Numbered from the stretch's first letter, positions 1-8,793 are shown. The stretch: 33,589 nt of DNA from CAVXAE01 sp044225565 (GCA_044225565.1 JBGAIL010000032.1:1-33589); one strand, 5' to 3'. Translations and numbers: made by a program. The notes: generated from the letters alone by a model not told the origin.

Positions 1-842
1 GGCGGGCACGGACGGGCGGGCGGCTGGAGCCTGTACGCGCGACGCAGACTGCCCGGCAGGCACCGGAACGACGCCGGAGGTTCAGTGCGCGGGCGGCAAT
101 CGCCGCCGCGGCATCGTTCGGTGCGGTGGCGCTCCTTCTCTATTGGGTGACACGCCCGGTGGCGATCCAGGAGGGCGCGTTCTCCACGGGCACGAACGAG
201 CAGCGCCAGCTTTCGCTTGCCGACGGCTCCGAGGTGACCCTGGGCGCGCACTCGCGCCTGGTCGTCAGGCTGGACGGCCGCACCAGGGACCTGCGGCTGG
301 AATCCGGCGAAGCGTATTTCTCCGTGCGCAAGGATCCGCAGCGCCCGTTCGTCGTGACGGCGCTCGACAGTGCGATCACTGCCGTGGGCACTGCTTTCAA
401 CGTGCGCGCGGTGCAGGACCGCGTCACGGTGACCGTGAGCGAAGGTCGCGTGACCGCAGGCGAGAGCCTTCTCGAACGCGGCGAACAGATCACGCTCACG
501 CAGGGAGCGGCCGGTACGCCGCGACCGGAGATTCGTCGCCGTGTGGACGCGGAAGAGTCCACCCGCTGGCGCGAGGGCTGGCTCGTGTATCGCGAGGAGC
601 CACTGCGCTACGTCATGGCCGACATTGCGCGCTACACGAAGGTGCCGCTCACGATGAGCGATTCCGCGGCCGAAGTGCGTTTCAGCGGCACGGTATTCAA
701 AGACAACATCGAGGAATGGATCGCTGCGCTGCCCAACGTGGTGGCTGTCTCCGTGCGGCGCGAAGGAGAGGGGTTTCGCATCGTCGAGCGGGCGGGAGCA
801 GCGAAAGCCGGTGGCGGCGCGGGCGTCCCGGGTGTTCCTTAG
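1..842 (+). CDS. FecR-family anti-sigma factor, 3' part (5' end outside window)
   Basis: Inner-membrane regulator that relays the state of an outer-membrane TonB receptor to a cytoplasmic ECF sigma factor. The reading frame is open from the left edge (first full codon at base 3), so the GTG at 126 is not the real start. An arginine-rich cytoplasmic stretch is followed by one transmembrane segment (about bases 84-150, ending ALLLYWVT). A periplasmic FecR domain follows, with the typical LADGSEVTLGAHSRL, LESGEAYFSV and VGTAFNVR strings. The C-terminal 90 residues look like the STN-like/DUF4974 domain that meets the receptor's signalling domain. The cytoplasmic sigma-binding N-terminus lies outside the window, presumably with a fecI-type gene. 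The stop is TAG at 840; the receptor gene follows within 75 bp, so this is the standard sigma-FecR-receptor order. Confidence 0.9.
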   Translation, partial: RARTGGRLEPVRATQTARQAPERRRRFSARAAIAAAASFGAVALLLYWVTRPVAIQEGAFSTGTNEQRQLSLADGSEVTLGAHSRLVVRLDGRTRDLRLESGEAYFSVRKDPQRPFVVTALDSAITAVGTAFNVRAVQDRVTVTVSEGRVTAGESLLERGEQITLTQGAAGTPRPEIRRRVDAEESTRWREGWLVYREEPLRYVMADIARYTKVPLTMSDSAAEVRFSGTVFKDNIEEWIAALPNVVAVSVRREGEGFRIVERAGAAKAGGGAGVPGVP

Positions 843-917
843 CGCGACACGATGACAGTAAACGGCGCTCCGAGCGTCTTAGCCCGCAACGAATCACGAA
901 GCCGGCCGGGGGAAGCC

Positions 918-3900
918 ATGCGGAGCACCGTTGCGAAGACGATTCATGCACTGATCGCGAGCGGGATGGTCGCGGGGCCGTTCGCCGCTGCGAGCCACGT
1001 GCACGCGGCGCCTGCGCAGGCGGCGTCGCTCGACGAGAGCATCGCTTTCCACATTCGCGCGCAGTCGCTGGAGAACGCGCTGTTCGAGCTGTCGAAGCAG
1101 TCGGCCTACCAGATCCTGTTCTCGGCGGACTCGCTGGTGAACCGCCAGGTCCCGGCCATCACCGGCACGATGCAGGTGAAGGAGGCGCTGGAGCGGTTGC
1201 TCGCCGGCACGAAGCTGGAGTACCGGCTGGTCGGCGAGCGCACGATCACAGTGGGTCGGGCCGTGGCCGGTGCGACCACCGGCTCCGCGGAAACTGAGCC
1301 AAAATCGATCCGGCTCGCGCGGGCGGAGAGCGCCGGCGTGCCCGGCGAAGGCGGCTCGTTCGGAGGAGGCGCGGCGGCGGGCAGCGCAGCGGAGGAAACA
1401 CCGTCCGCCACGGCGACCGGACCCGAAGACGAGCCGCTGCAGGAAGTCGTCGTCACCGGATCCAACATCCGCAGCAACGTGGAGGTCGAGCGCGGCGCGC
1501 TGCCCGTAGAGCTGATCACCGCGGAGCGCTTCCAGAAGACCGCGGGCGAGTCCATCGCCGACCTGCTCCGCAGCCAGCCCGTCGTCGCCGGTTTCAACAC
1601 CACGCCTGCCAACGATGAATACGGCGGAGGCAACACCAGCGTCAATCTGCGCGGCATCGGCGACCAATACACGCTGGTGCTCGTGAACGGCAGGCGCTTC
1701 GGTGGCGAGGACGTCCCGGACATCGGGGCCATTCCGACCGAGGCCATCGAGAGCGTCGAGATCCTGAAGAACGGCGCGTCCGCCATCTTCGGCTCCGACG
1801 CCGTCGCGGGCGTGGTCAACATCAAGCTGAAGAGCCGTTTCGAGGGTCTGCAGCTCGTGAGCTCATACGGCAACACGACGAGCCACGATGCGTCGTTCCG
1901 CCGCGTGGCGATCCTCGCCGGCAAGTCGTTCGACCGGCTGCACCTCACCGGCAGCCTGTCCTGGCAGGACCGCAACGGCATCGAGCGGCAGGACCGCGCC
2001 ATCTCCGCGAGCCGCGATTTCCGCCCCTTCGGCGGCATCGATCGTCGCAGCACCTTCGCGCTGATCCCCAACAACATCTTCCTGCCGGACGACACGTCGG
2101 TCTCCATCGACGTGAGCCGCTTCGGGCCGGGCCAGGGGAGCCTGGACCCGGCCGATTTCGTCGCGCCGGCCGACAGCCAGAAATGGTCGGGCAACGAGAT
2201 CGGCACCTATCCGCCCTACCGGCGCCTCTCCGGGCACTGGCTCGGCGAGTTCGAGCTGCTGGATTCGCGCCTGCGCCTCTTCGCGGAAGGCTACTTCGAC
2301 CGCCGCGACCAGCGCTTCACCTACGTCGCGGCGCAGACCTACGTGGACGTGCCCGCCTCGAATCCCTACAACCCGTTCGGCGAGGACGTGGGCGTCTACT
2401 ACCAGTTCGGGCCGAACGAGCTGCCGCTGCTGTTCTCGGACTACGAGACGAAGAACCTGCAGAGCAGCTTCGGCGTGCGCGGCGACCTCGGCGAGTACCG
2501 CTACGAGCTGTCGTACACGCGTTACAGGAAGACCGTCGACTCGAAGAACTACAACGACGTGGTGTACGCAAGCGCGCAGGCCGCCGTCGAGCGCACGGAC
2601 GCTACTGCCCTGAACGTGTTCGGCTACTGGGCCAACTCCCCGGAGCAGCTCGCGGGGCTCACCGACGTCAGCGGCCTGCACCTGGGTAATGACATCGATA
2701 CCATCGAAGCGCGGGTTTCGGGCCCGCTGCTGCGCATCCCCACGGGCAGCGTCGATTTCGCGGCTGGCGCGGCGCATCGCAAAGTGGATTTCTCCTACGT
2801 GCCCGACGAGACCTGGCGCACCGTCGAGACCTACTGGAGCGGCCTCAACACCGAAGTGAAGCATGGCGGGCGCAAGGTGGATTCGGCCTACGCCGAGCTG
2901 CGCGTGCCGTTGATGCAGGCCTCGCAGACGGGCACGGTGAATGCGCTCGAGATCGGTGGTGCTTCGCGCTACGAGAAGTACGACGACTTCGGCAGCGCGA
3001 CGGTCGGCCAGCTGAACGCGCGGCTCGCGATGCTCGATGAGGCGCTGGTATTGCGCGCATCTGCGGCACAGGCCTTCAAAGCGCCGTCGGTGGACAATCT
3101 CACGGCACCGCAGACCCAGAGCCTGCTCCAGGGGTTGGTGGATCCGTTCTTCGACGGTGTGGCGCCGGTGAACGTGATCGAGGGTGGCAATCCCGGCCTG
3201 AAGCCGGAGAAGGCGGACACGTACGACGCCGGCATCGTGTGGTCGCCGCGCGGCGCGCGTTACTCGCTGAAGGCGGACTACTGGCAGATCGACCTGAAGG
3301 ACCTCATCGATATCCCCGACGCGCAGAGCATCCTGTTCGGCACTTCGCCCAACGGCTCGCTCACGCGCGATCCGGATACCGGCCTCGCGACCGTGGACAC
3401 GCGCCTGGACAACGGCGGCAACCGTCGCGTGCGCGGCATCGATTTCGGCGCGGCCTACACGGTGCAGACCGCCGGTGCAGGGCGCTTCGCATTCGATCTC
3501 AACGCGACGCGACTGCTGGAGTTCAAGACGCGCTTCGGGGGAGTGGTGGACGACCATCTCGCCGGCACCTCGCTTGGCGTGATCCCCAAGTGGCGCTCGG
3601 TGCTGGGCACTTACTGGGATCGCGCCGGCTGGGAAGCCGCGTTCTTCCTGCACTACAGCGAAGGCGTGCCGGATCTCTTCGGCGACCTGCCGCCGCGGCG
3701 CACGAAGGACTACTGGACTGGCGACTTGCAGCTGGCGTACCGGTTCGACGATCAGGCTGCCGGCCTGGGTGGCGCGCTGCGCAACCTGCGCCTGCATATC
3801 GGGGTCGAGAATCTCTGGGACACCGAGCTGCCCTTCATGAATCGCTTCGCCGACGGCTACGATCGCAGCATTGCCGACTACCGCGGGCGTTACGTGTACT

Positions 3901-3923
3901 TCGGTCTGCAGAAGACGTTGTGA
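918..3923 (+). CDS. TonB-dependent outer-membrane receptor with N-terminal STN signalling domain
   Basis: Outer-membrane active transporter that also signals to FecR. I chose ATG 918 (1001 aa) over ATG 852. It has a Shine-Dalgarno (GGGGGAAG) and begins directly with a signal peptide (MRSTVAKTIHALIASGMVAG...HVHA). The STN domain follows (about residues 38-105, SLENALFELSKQSAYQILFS), then an Ala/Gly/Glu-rich linker. The TonB box/plug start is LQEVVVTGSNIR, and the plug contains LVLVNGRRFGG and EILKNGASAIFGSDAVAGVVNI. A long beta-barrel ends in an aromatic-rich strand (RYVYFGLQKTL). The LVLVNGRR-type plug is common in receptors of sphingomonads and xanthomonads for substrates other than siderophores, such as glycans and peptides. 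The ligand therefore cannot be assigned, and the FecR neighbour alone does not prove iron transport. A terminator follows the stop codon. Confidence 0.93.
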   Translation: MRSTVAKTIHALIASGMVAGPFAAASHVHAAPAQAASLDESIAFHIRAQSLENALFELSKQSAYQILFSADSLVNRQVPAITGTMQVKEALERLLAGTKLEYRLVGERTITVGRAVAGATTGSAETEPKSIRLARAESAGVPGEGGSFGGGAAAGSAAEETPSATATGPEDEPLQEVVVTGSNIRSNVEVERGALPVELITAERFQKTAGESIADLLRSQPVVAGFNTTPANDEYGGGNTSVNLRGIGDQYTLVLVNGRRFGGEDVPDIGAIPTEAIESVEILKNGASAIFGSDAVAGVVNIKLKSRFEGLQLVSSYGNTTSHDASFRRVAILAGKSFDRLHLTGSLSWQDRNGIERQDRAISASRDFRPFGGIDRRSTFALIPNNIFLPDDTSVSIDVSRFGPGQGSLDPADFVAPADSQKWSGNEIGTYPPYRRLSGHWLGEFELLDSRLRLFAEGYFDRRDQRFTYVAAQTYVDVPASNPYNPFGEDVGVYYQFGPNELPLLFSDYETKNLQSSFGVRGDLGEYRYELSYTRYRKTVDSKNYNDVVYASAQAAVERTDATALNVFGYWANSPEQLAGLTDVSGLHLGNDIDTIEARVSGPLLRIPTGSVDFAAGAAHRKVDFSYVPDETWRTVETYWSGLNTEVKHGGRKVDSAYAELRVPLMQASQTGTVNALEIGGASRYEKYDDFGSATVGQLNARLAMLDEALVLRASAAQAFKAPSVDNLTAPQTQSLLQGLVDPFFDGVAPVNVIEGGNPGLKPEKADTYDAGIVWSPRGARYSLKADYWQIDLKDLIDIPDAQSILFGTSPNGSLTRDPDTGLATVDTRLDNGGNRRVRGIDFGAAYTVQTAGAGRFAFDLNATRLLEFKTRFGGVVDDHLAGTSLGVIPKWRSVLGTYWDRAGWEAAFFLHYSEGVPDLFGDLPPRRTKDYWTGDLQLAYRFDDQAAGLGGALRNLRLHIGVENLWDTELPFMNRFADGYDRSIADYRGRYVYFGLQKTL

Positions 3924-3925
3924 GG

Positions 3926-3950
3926 AAGGGGGCGCCTCGGGCGCCCCTTT
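3926..3950 (+). terminator. Rho-independent terminator of the receptor gene
   Basis: A perfect 8-bp GC stem, GGGGCGCC (3929-3936) and GGCGCCCC (3940-3947), has a 3-nt TCG loop. It is followed by TTT, which can pair with the AAG just before the stem. It begins 5 nt after the receptor stop codon. The T tract is short, but position and stem strength make termination likely. Confidence 0.8.
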
Positions 3951-3967
3951 CGCGCTAGGATGCCTGC

Positions 3968-4738
3968 ATGCCAGACATCCTCTATGTGGAAGAAGGCCCG
4001 GTGGCGGTCATCACGCTGAACCGCCCGGAGACGCTCAACGCGTTCAACAGGGCAGCGCGACTCGGATTCATCGAAGCGATGCGGCAGGCGCAGAGCGCGA
4101 AGGGCGTTCGCGCGGTGGTGCTGTGCGGTGCGGGTCGCGGTTTCAGTTCCGGTGCCGATCTGACCGAGAGGATGCCTGTCGAGGAGACGCTCACCCTCCT
4201 GGACAAGGAATACGCTCCCGGCATCCAGGCCATCGTGAGCCTGCCCAAGCCGGTGATCGCCGCCGTTCACGGCTTCGCGGCCGGCATCGGCGTGGCCTAT
4301 GCGCTCGCGAGCGACCTCGTCGTGATGGGCGAGAAGGCCTTCATGCAGGTGCCGTTCGCGAAGATCGGCCTGGTGCCCGACGGCGGGCTGTGCTGGCAGC
4401 TCGCGCAACGCCTCGGACATCGCGTGGCTTTCGAGATCGCGATGGAAGGCGAGCGCCTGCCGGCAGCGCGTTGCAGGGAGCTGGGACTGGTCAATCGCGT
4501 GGTGGCCGAAGACGGGGTCGTCGCGGAAGCCAAGGCGTGGGCCGCTCGACTCGCGGCGCAGGCGCCCATCGCCGTGGCGGGAACCAAGAATGCGCTGCGC
4601 CGGGCGGGCGGCGCCACGCTCGAGGACATCATGAGCCTCGAGTCGCGGCATCAGCGGGAATGCGTCCTCAGCGCGGATTTCAACGAGGGCGTCGCGGCCT
4701 TCTTCGAGAAGCGGCCGCCGCGGTTCAGCGGGAGCTGA
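3968..4738 (+). CDS. Enoyl-CoA hydratase/isomerase (crotonase) family protein
   Basis: A 256-aa crotonase-fold enzyme acting on an acyl-CoA in the cytoplasm. The family fold is clear: ITLNRPETLNAFN near the N-terminus, the oxyanion-hole segment GRGFSSGADL (57-66), and AAVHGFAAGIGVAYALASD (98-116). Both catalytic glutamates of true enoyl-CoA hydratases appear to be replaced. By motif alignment the Glu144 position is Ala110 and the Glu164 position is Phe130. An aspartate (D138 in LVPDGG) is present where PaaG-type isomerases use a single catalytic Asp. An isomerase or other crotonase reaction is therefore more likely than hydration. The ATG follows AGGA, which is also part of a -10-like TAGGAT (3956-3961). 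Substrate and pathway are not shown by the neighbours. Confidence 0.88.
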   Translation: MPDILYVEEGPVAVITLNRPETLNAFNRAARLGFIEAMRQAQSAKGVRAVVLCGAGRGFSSGADLTERMPVEETLTLLDKEYAPGIQAIVSLPKPVIAAVHGFAAGIGVAYALASDLVVMGEKAFMQVPFAKIGLVPDGGLCWQLAQRLGHRVAFEIAMEGERLPAARCRELGLVNRVVAEDGVVAEAKAWAARLAAQAPIAVAGTKNALRRAGGATLEDIMSLESRHQRECVLSADFNEGVAAFFEKRPPRFSGS

Positions 4739-4756
4739 CGGCTGCGGGGACTATGC

Positions 4757-5911
4757 ATGGTCCACGAGGTACGGATTCCGGGACGACCAGGGCTGTGGCC
4801 GGGCGTCATGGTGCATTCGCTGATCATGCTCATCGGCTGCGCCACCACGTCGCTTTCTCACGGTGCCGGGGCTTGTGGAGGCAAACCCGTCTCCCAGGCA
4901 GCAGGAGCGGAGCTCGCCGGAAAGCTGATCGCTCTTGAACGCCGCCACCCCTCTGGTGATCTGGGCCACGCGGATACCGTGCGCTTGTGGGATCTCTTCC
5001 GGTCGTACGGCTGGCCGAGCGTGGAGGCATCCGGTGCGGACGCGGTGAACGCAGCCGGGAGCCTCCTGCTTCGCGCTGGATCGGACCACGGCCTTCAGAA
5101 CGCCTGCCTCGATTCGCTTCTCGCGAGGGAAGACGTCGATTCGCGCGCGGTCGGCGATCTCTTCGATCGCATCGCCATGGCGCATCGCGAGCCTCAGGTC
5201 TTCGGTACGGTCTTCGAGCTTGCCGGAGGCGCGGCTCGCCCGTCCGGCGCGCTCGATGAGCGGACAGCCAACATGTTCCGGGATCAGCTCGGTTTGCCGT
5301 TGCTCGGGGAAGACATGGAGCACTTCGATTCCGAGCTGCGCGCCGGCCGATCCTTTGCCGAGATCACTCGAGTTCCTGCGCTCGCCAGGCCGGCTGCCAT
5401 ATCGAATGCAGCCCTGCGTGCCGAATTGCTCTCCATGGAGCAGGCGGACCAGAGGGTGCGCTCCGAGGTCGTGGGTTGCCATGCACGCGCACCGGCCGCG
5501 TGCGCGAAAGCGGAGCGCGCCGAGATCGAGCTGGATCGCAGGCACGAAGCGCGCATCAAGGAGGTCATCGGCAAGCATGGATTTCCGACCCGGGCGATGA
5601 TCGGGCGGCGTGGGCTTGTCGCACTGGCGCTTCTGGTGCAGCACGCGCCGGATCTCGACTTCCAGAGAGACTGCCTGCCGAGCATCGAGCAGCTCATGAA
5701 GCGCCTGGAGACCTCCAGGCAGAGTTACGCATTGCTCGTCGACAGAGTCCTGATCAGAAGTGGCGAGAAGCAGCTGTACGGGACGCAGCTCGATGAGAGC
5801 GCCCGCCTGTTGCCGGTTCAGATGCCGGACCAGCTGGACTCGCGGCGAGCGGCCCTCGGGCTTTCGTCGATCGAGCAGTATCTGCAGATCAGCCGGTCGA
5901 TCGCGAAGTAG
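4757..5911 (+). CDS. DUF6624 domain lipoprotein of unknown function
   Basis: A 384-aa protein. An N-terminal stretch with arginines, then LWPGVMVHSLIMLIGC, ends in a lipobox (LIGC), so it is probably a lipidated envelope protein. An internal ATG at 4808 would also keep the lipobox. The middle of the protein is unassigned. The C-terminal half carries strings I recognise from DUF6624: LRAELLSMEQADQRVR, then KEVIGKHGFPTRAMIG, ALALLVQHAPDLDFQ, YALLVDRVLIRSG and QLYGTQ. The biochemical function of the family is unknown to me. It starts 18 bp after the crotonase gene but belongs to an unrelated family, so co-transcription need not mean shared function. Confidence 0.8.
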   Translation: MVHEVRIPGRPGLWPGVMVHSLIMLIGCATTSLSHGAGACGGKPVSQAAGAELAGKLIALERRHPSGDLGHADTVRLWDLFRSYGWPSVEASGADAVNAAGSLLLRAGSDHGLQNACLDSLLAREDVDSRAVGDLFDRIAMAHREPQVFGTVFELAGGAARPSGALDERTANMFRDQLGLPLLGEDMEHFDSELRAGRSFAEITRVPALARPAAISNAALRAELLSMEQADQRVRSEVVGCHARAPAACAKAERAEIELDRRHEARIKEVIGKHGFPTRAMIGRRGLVALALLVQHAPDLDFQRDCLPSIEQLMKRLETSRQSYALLVDRVLIRSGEKQLYGTQLDESARLLPVQMPDQLDSRRAALGLSSIEQYLQISRSIAK

Positions 5912-6006
5912 ACGGGGCTGCCGCCGGGCACGACGGGGCTTGGGTCGATCGCCGACCCGCAGCCGGGCCGGGAACGCGAAGAGCCCGAGCAGCATCGAAT
6001 ATTGGC

Positions 6007-6690
6007 ATGAACGCCTCTGCCCTCGAAGCGCTCCACGATGGCCTGTCGGATCCCGAGATCGCCCGACGGATCGCCGCGGGCGACGAGAACGCGCTGCAGC
6101 TCCTGATGCGGCGGCACAACCAGACGCTGCACCGCACGGCGCGCAGCATTCTCAAGGACGACGTCGAAGCGGAGGACGCGGTCCAGGAGGCGTACCTTCT
6201 CGCCTATCGCTCGATAGGCAGCTTTCGCGGCGAGGCACGCCTCTCCACCTGGCTCGTGCGCATCGTCGTCAACGAGTCGATCGCGCGCCTGCGCAGGCGC
6301 ACGCGCCACGCCGAGGTGATCCAGGTGGGTGGCGGTGTGGCGACCGGAGACGGAGAGTCGATGGAGCTTCCGGAGCACGCAGCCATGCGCGGCGAAGTGC
6401 GCCGCCTCCTCGAGGCGAAGATCGACGCACTTCCTGACGCGTTCCGTACGGTGTTCATGTTGAGGGGCATCGAGGACTTCACGGTGGAGGAGGCCGCGAA
6501 GTCACTCGGCATCCCCGAGGCCACCGTGCGCACGCGCTTCTTCCGCGCCAAGGGCCTGTTGCGCGAGTCGATCGCGCGCGAGATCGACGGCGCGTTCCAG
6601 GACGCATTCGCGTTCGACGGCGCGCGTTGCGACCGTATCGTCGAGAGCGTGCTCGCGAAGATTCGCACGGAGTGCGCGGCGGGAACGTAG
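6007..6690 (+). CDS. ECF-subfamily RNA polymerase sigma-70 factor
   Basis: A 227-aa alternative sigma factor. Region 2 is clear: DENALQLLMRRHNQTLHRTARSI, then DVEAEDAVQEAYLLAYRSI and FRGEARLSTWLVRIVVNES. Region 4 has LPDAFRTVFMLRGIEDFTVEEAAKSLGIPEATVRTRFFRAKGLL, with a helix-turn-helix. A short C-terminal tail after region 4 (about residues 192-227) ends in a Cys-containing segment (ARCDRIVESVLAKIRTECA). No anti-sigma factor gene is adjacent. The next gene, 50 bp downstream, is a di-heme cytochrome lipoprotein that could be its target. The ATG has no obvious Shine-Dalgarno. Confidence 0.93.
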   Translation: MNASALEALHDGLSDPEIARRIAAGDENALQLLMRRHNQTLHRTARSILKDDVEAEDAVQEAYLLAYRSIGSFRGEARLSTWLVRIVVNESIARLRRRTRHAEVIQVGGGVATGDGESMELPEHAAMRGEVRRLLEAKIDALPDAFRTVFMLRGIEDFTVEEAAKSLGIPEATVRTRFFRAKGLLRESIAREIDGAFQDAFAFDGARCDRIVESVLAKIRTECAAGT

Positions 6691-6703
6691 CTCGGGCGGC
6701 ATA

Positions 6704-6733
6704 CATCCATTGCGCAGTCTTTGCGAATGGATG
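6704..6733 (+). promoter_or_regulatory. Inverted repeat/hairpin before the di-heme cytochrome gene
   Basis: CATCCATT (6704-6711) pairs perfectly with AATGGATG (6726-6733). After a single bulged G, CGCA pairs with TGCG, giving about 12 bp around a 5-nt loop (GTCTT). It fills most of the 50-bp gap between the sigma gene and the cytochrome and ends 7 nt before the cytochrome ATG. It could be a repressor or activator operator, or an RNA hairpin limiting ribosome access. It lacks a T tract, so it is not a typical terminator. Confidence 0.55.
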
Positions 6734-6740
6734 AGCCGCC

Positions 6741-7967
6741 ATGCCGACACCTTCTCCGATCAAGCTCCTCGCGCCGCTTGCGGCGCTCGCTGCGATGCTG
6801 CTCGTTGCCTGCGGCGACGACTCGAGCACCGCGCAGACCGACGACGCGCCCGATGCCGCGCTCGTCGCGCAGGGCAGGGAGATTTTCCGCAACGACACGT
6901 TCGGCGACGAGTCGCAATGGACGGATATGTTGCGCATGCATGAGGTCATCAGCGCGGCAGTCGATCCAGCGACGGCGCTGTCCGTCGGGCTCAAGGTCGA
7001 CTCCGAGGCACTGCCGCCGGAGGTCGTGCAGGGCATCCAGGACGGCAGCATCAGCCTGACGAGCCCTGCGACCACGGTCGCGCTGCTGAAGCTGAACGCA
7101 GTGGTCGGCGTGCGGGGCACGGTCGAGAGCATCAACGGCGAGGACATGCTCACGAGCGTCGGCATCACCTGCGCGCTGTGCCACTCGACGGTCGACGATT
7201 CGTTCGCGCCAGGCATCGGCAAGCGTCTCGACGGCTGGCCCAATCGCAGTCTGAATCCCGGCGCCATCATCGCGCTGTCGCCGGCGCTGAGCGCCGAGCA
7301 GAAGGCGGTCTACAACTCCTGGGGTCCGGGCAAGTACGATCCGCGCTTCAATTTCGACCACGTGAACGGGCCACAGGTGATCTCGCCGGCCTACGGGCTC
7401 GCGGGCATACATCGCATCACCGCTACCGGTGACGGCGAGGACATCGCGTACTGGAACCGCTATGTCGCCGTGACGCAGATGGGCGGCCACGGCAGCTTCG
7501 CCGAGCCGCGCACGGGCGTGTCGGTCGTCAACGGCCCCGACGACCTGGTCAGCAGCAAGCTGCCCGCTTTGCAGGCCTATCAGCTGACGCTCGAAGCGCC
7601 TCCGCCGCCGGCCGGCAGCTTCGATCTCAGCGCCGCGATGCGCGGCAAGGAACTGTTCGAGGGAGTCGCGCGCTGCGCCACGTGTCACAGCGGGCCGGAA
7701 TTCACCGATGCCAACCTGCGCCTGCATTCGCCGGACGAAGTGGCGAGCGAGCCGGAGCCGAACGGTGTGCAGAGCTACGCGTCACGCAGCGCGACCAAGA
7801 TGTATCGCACTGCGCCGCTGAAGGGCCTGTGGCAGCACCCGCCGTACTTCCACAACGGCTCGGCGGAGACGCTCGACGACGTCGTGCAGGCATACAACAC
7901 AAAGCATGCGCTCGGGCTCGGTGAGGGCGAGATGGCCGACCTCGTCCAGTACCTGAAGTCGCTGTGA
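6741..7967 (+). CDS. Di-heme cytochrome c lipoprotein
   Basis: A 408-aa exported protein with a lipoprotein signal (lipobox LVAC, cysteine at residue 24), placing it in the periplasm on a membrane. It has two c-type heme motifs: CALCH (residues 144-148) and CATCH (312-316). The second domain resembles the C-terminal heme domain of the di-heme peroxidase/MauG-like superfamily (RGKELFEGVARCATCH, then APLKGLWQHPPYFHNGSAETLDDVVQAYN). The first domain carries an unusual 100-residue segment before its heme. Peroxidase, thiol/sulfur oxidation or simple electron transfer all remain possible. The reading frame begins 51 bp after the sigma gene and is preceded by a hairpin. Confidence 0.88.
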   Translation: MPTPSPIKLLAPLAALAAMLLVACGDDSSTAQTDDAPDAALVAQGREIFRNDTFGDESQWTDMLRMHEVISAAVDPATALSVGLKVDSEALPPEVVQGIQDGSISLTSPATTVALLKLNAVVGVRGTVESINGEDMLTSVGITCALCHSTVDDSFAPGIGKRLDGWPNRSLNPGAIIALSPALSAEQKAVYNSWGPGKYDPRFNFDHVNGPQVISPAYGLAGIHRITATGDGEDIAYWNRYVAVTQMGGHGSFAEPRTGVSVVNGPDDLVSSKLPALQAYQLTLEAPPPPAGSFDLSAAMRGKELFEGVARCATCHSGPEFTDANLRLHSPDEVASEPEPNGVQSYASRSATKMYRTAPLKGLWQHPPYFHNGSAETLDDVVQAYNTKHALGLGEGEMADLVQYLKSL

Positions 7968-7976
7968 GGCGCGCCG

Positions 7977-8750
7977 ATGCTGCCCGACATCCAGTCACGA
8001 GCCGACGAGCGCGACCTGCCGATCGACGCGGTCGGAGTGAGAGGCGTACGTTACCCGGTGACGATCCGGTCGGGCGGCCGGTCGGCGGCCGCGGTGGCGG
8101 ATTTCTCGATGTCGGTGGCGCTGGCGGCGCAGCGCAAGGGCACGCACATGTCGCGCTTCATCGAGTTGCTCGAGGCGCAGACCGGGGCTCTCGATTTCGC
8201 GGCTTTCGAGACGCTGGTGCGGGCGATGCGGGCGCGGCTCGACGCCGCGAGCGGCGCAATCGAGATGAGCTTCATCTGGTTCGTCGAAAAGACAGCGCCC
8301 GTGTCGGCGGTGCGCAGCCATCTCGATCTGCCCGTGCGCTGGCATGGTCGCGTCGAAGCAGACGGGCGCTATCGCTTCCGCATGGCCGTCACCGTGCCGG
8401 TGACGAGCCTGTGTCCTTGCTCGAAGGAGATCTCGGCCTACGGCGCCCACAATCAGCGCTCGCACATCCGCATCGAGGCAGGGCTCGAGCGCGAGCTGGC
8501 GATCAAGACGCTCGCCACGGTCGCCGAGCGCAATGCATCGTGCGAGGTCTACGGCCTCCTGAAACGTCCCGACGAGAAATACGTCACGGAGCGCGCGTAC
8601 GAAAACCCGAAGTTCGCCGAGGACCTCGTGCGGGACGTCGCCCTCGACCTGCGACGCCACGCGGGCGTGAGCGACTGCATCGTCGAGGCCGAGAACTTCG
8701 AGTCCATCCACAACCACTCCGCCTATGCCCGCATCGGGCGGCTGCTTTAG
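7977..8750 (+). CDS. folE2: GTP cyclohydrolase I type 2 (FolE2)
   Basis: A 257-aa cytoplasmic enzyme that converts GTP to 7,8-dihydroneopterin triphosphate, the first step of tetrahydrofolate and queuosine-type precursor synthesis. Family hallmarks are MLPDIQSRADERDLPIDAVGVRGVRYP at the start, KGTHMSRFIELLE, and the metal-site segment PVTSLCPCSKEIS (cysteines 146 and 148). AYGAHNQRSHI and the terminal VEAENFESIHNHSAYARIGR complete the match. FolE2 is the metal-promiscuous alternative to zinc-dependent FolE and is often kept for growth under zinc limitation; nothing here shows a Zur site. The start is ATG 7977 with GAGG 7 nt upstream. It lies 9 bp after the cytochrome stop, so the two are probably co-transcribed. 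Confidence 0.95.
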   Translation: MLPDIQSRADERDLPIDAVGVRGVRYPVTIRSGGRSAAAVADFSMSVALAAQRKGTHMSRFIELLEAQTGALDFAAFETLVRAMRARLDAASGAIEMSFIWFVEKTAPVSAVRSHLDLPVRWHGRVEADGRYRFRMAVTVPVTSLCPCSKEISAYGAHNQRSHIRIEAGLERELAIKTLATVAERNASCEVYGLLKRPDEKYVTERAYENPKFAEDLVRDVALDLRRHAGVSDCIVEAENFESIHNHSAYARIGRLL

Positions 8751-8793
8751 CGCGCTGCGCGGGACCGCATCGCGCTACTTCCCGACGCCGCCA

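Noticed and set aside
126..842. GTG at 126 as the start of the FecR gene
   Set aside because: The frame is open to the left edge and the transmembrane segment begins before 126, so the gene continues out of the window.
1863..3797. 644-aa open frame on the minus strand inside the TonB receptor gene
   Set aside because: It is the antisense shadow of a GC-rich gene: rich in Arg/Ala/Val/His with no recognisable domain, while the plus strand encodes a clear receptor.
5942..5958. Hairpin GGGTCG/CGACCC between the DUF6624 and sigma genes
   Set aside because: Stem of only 6 bp with no T tract; such repeats are common by chance in this base composition.
8748..8777. TAGCGCG/CGCGCTA repeat after folE2
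   Set aside because: It is in a good place for a bidirectional terminator, but the 16-nt loop and lack of T tracts make it too weak to call.
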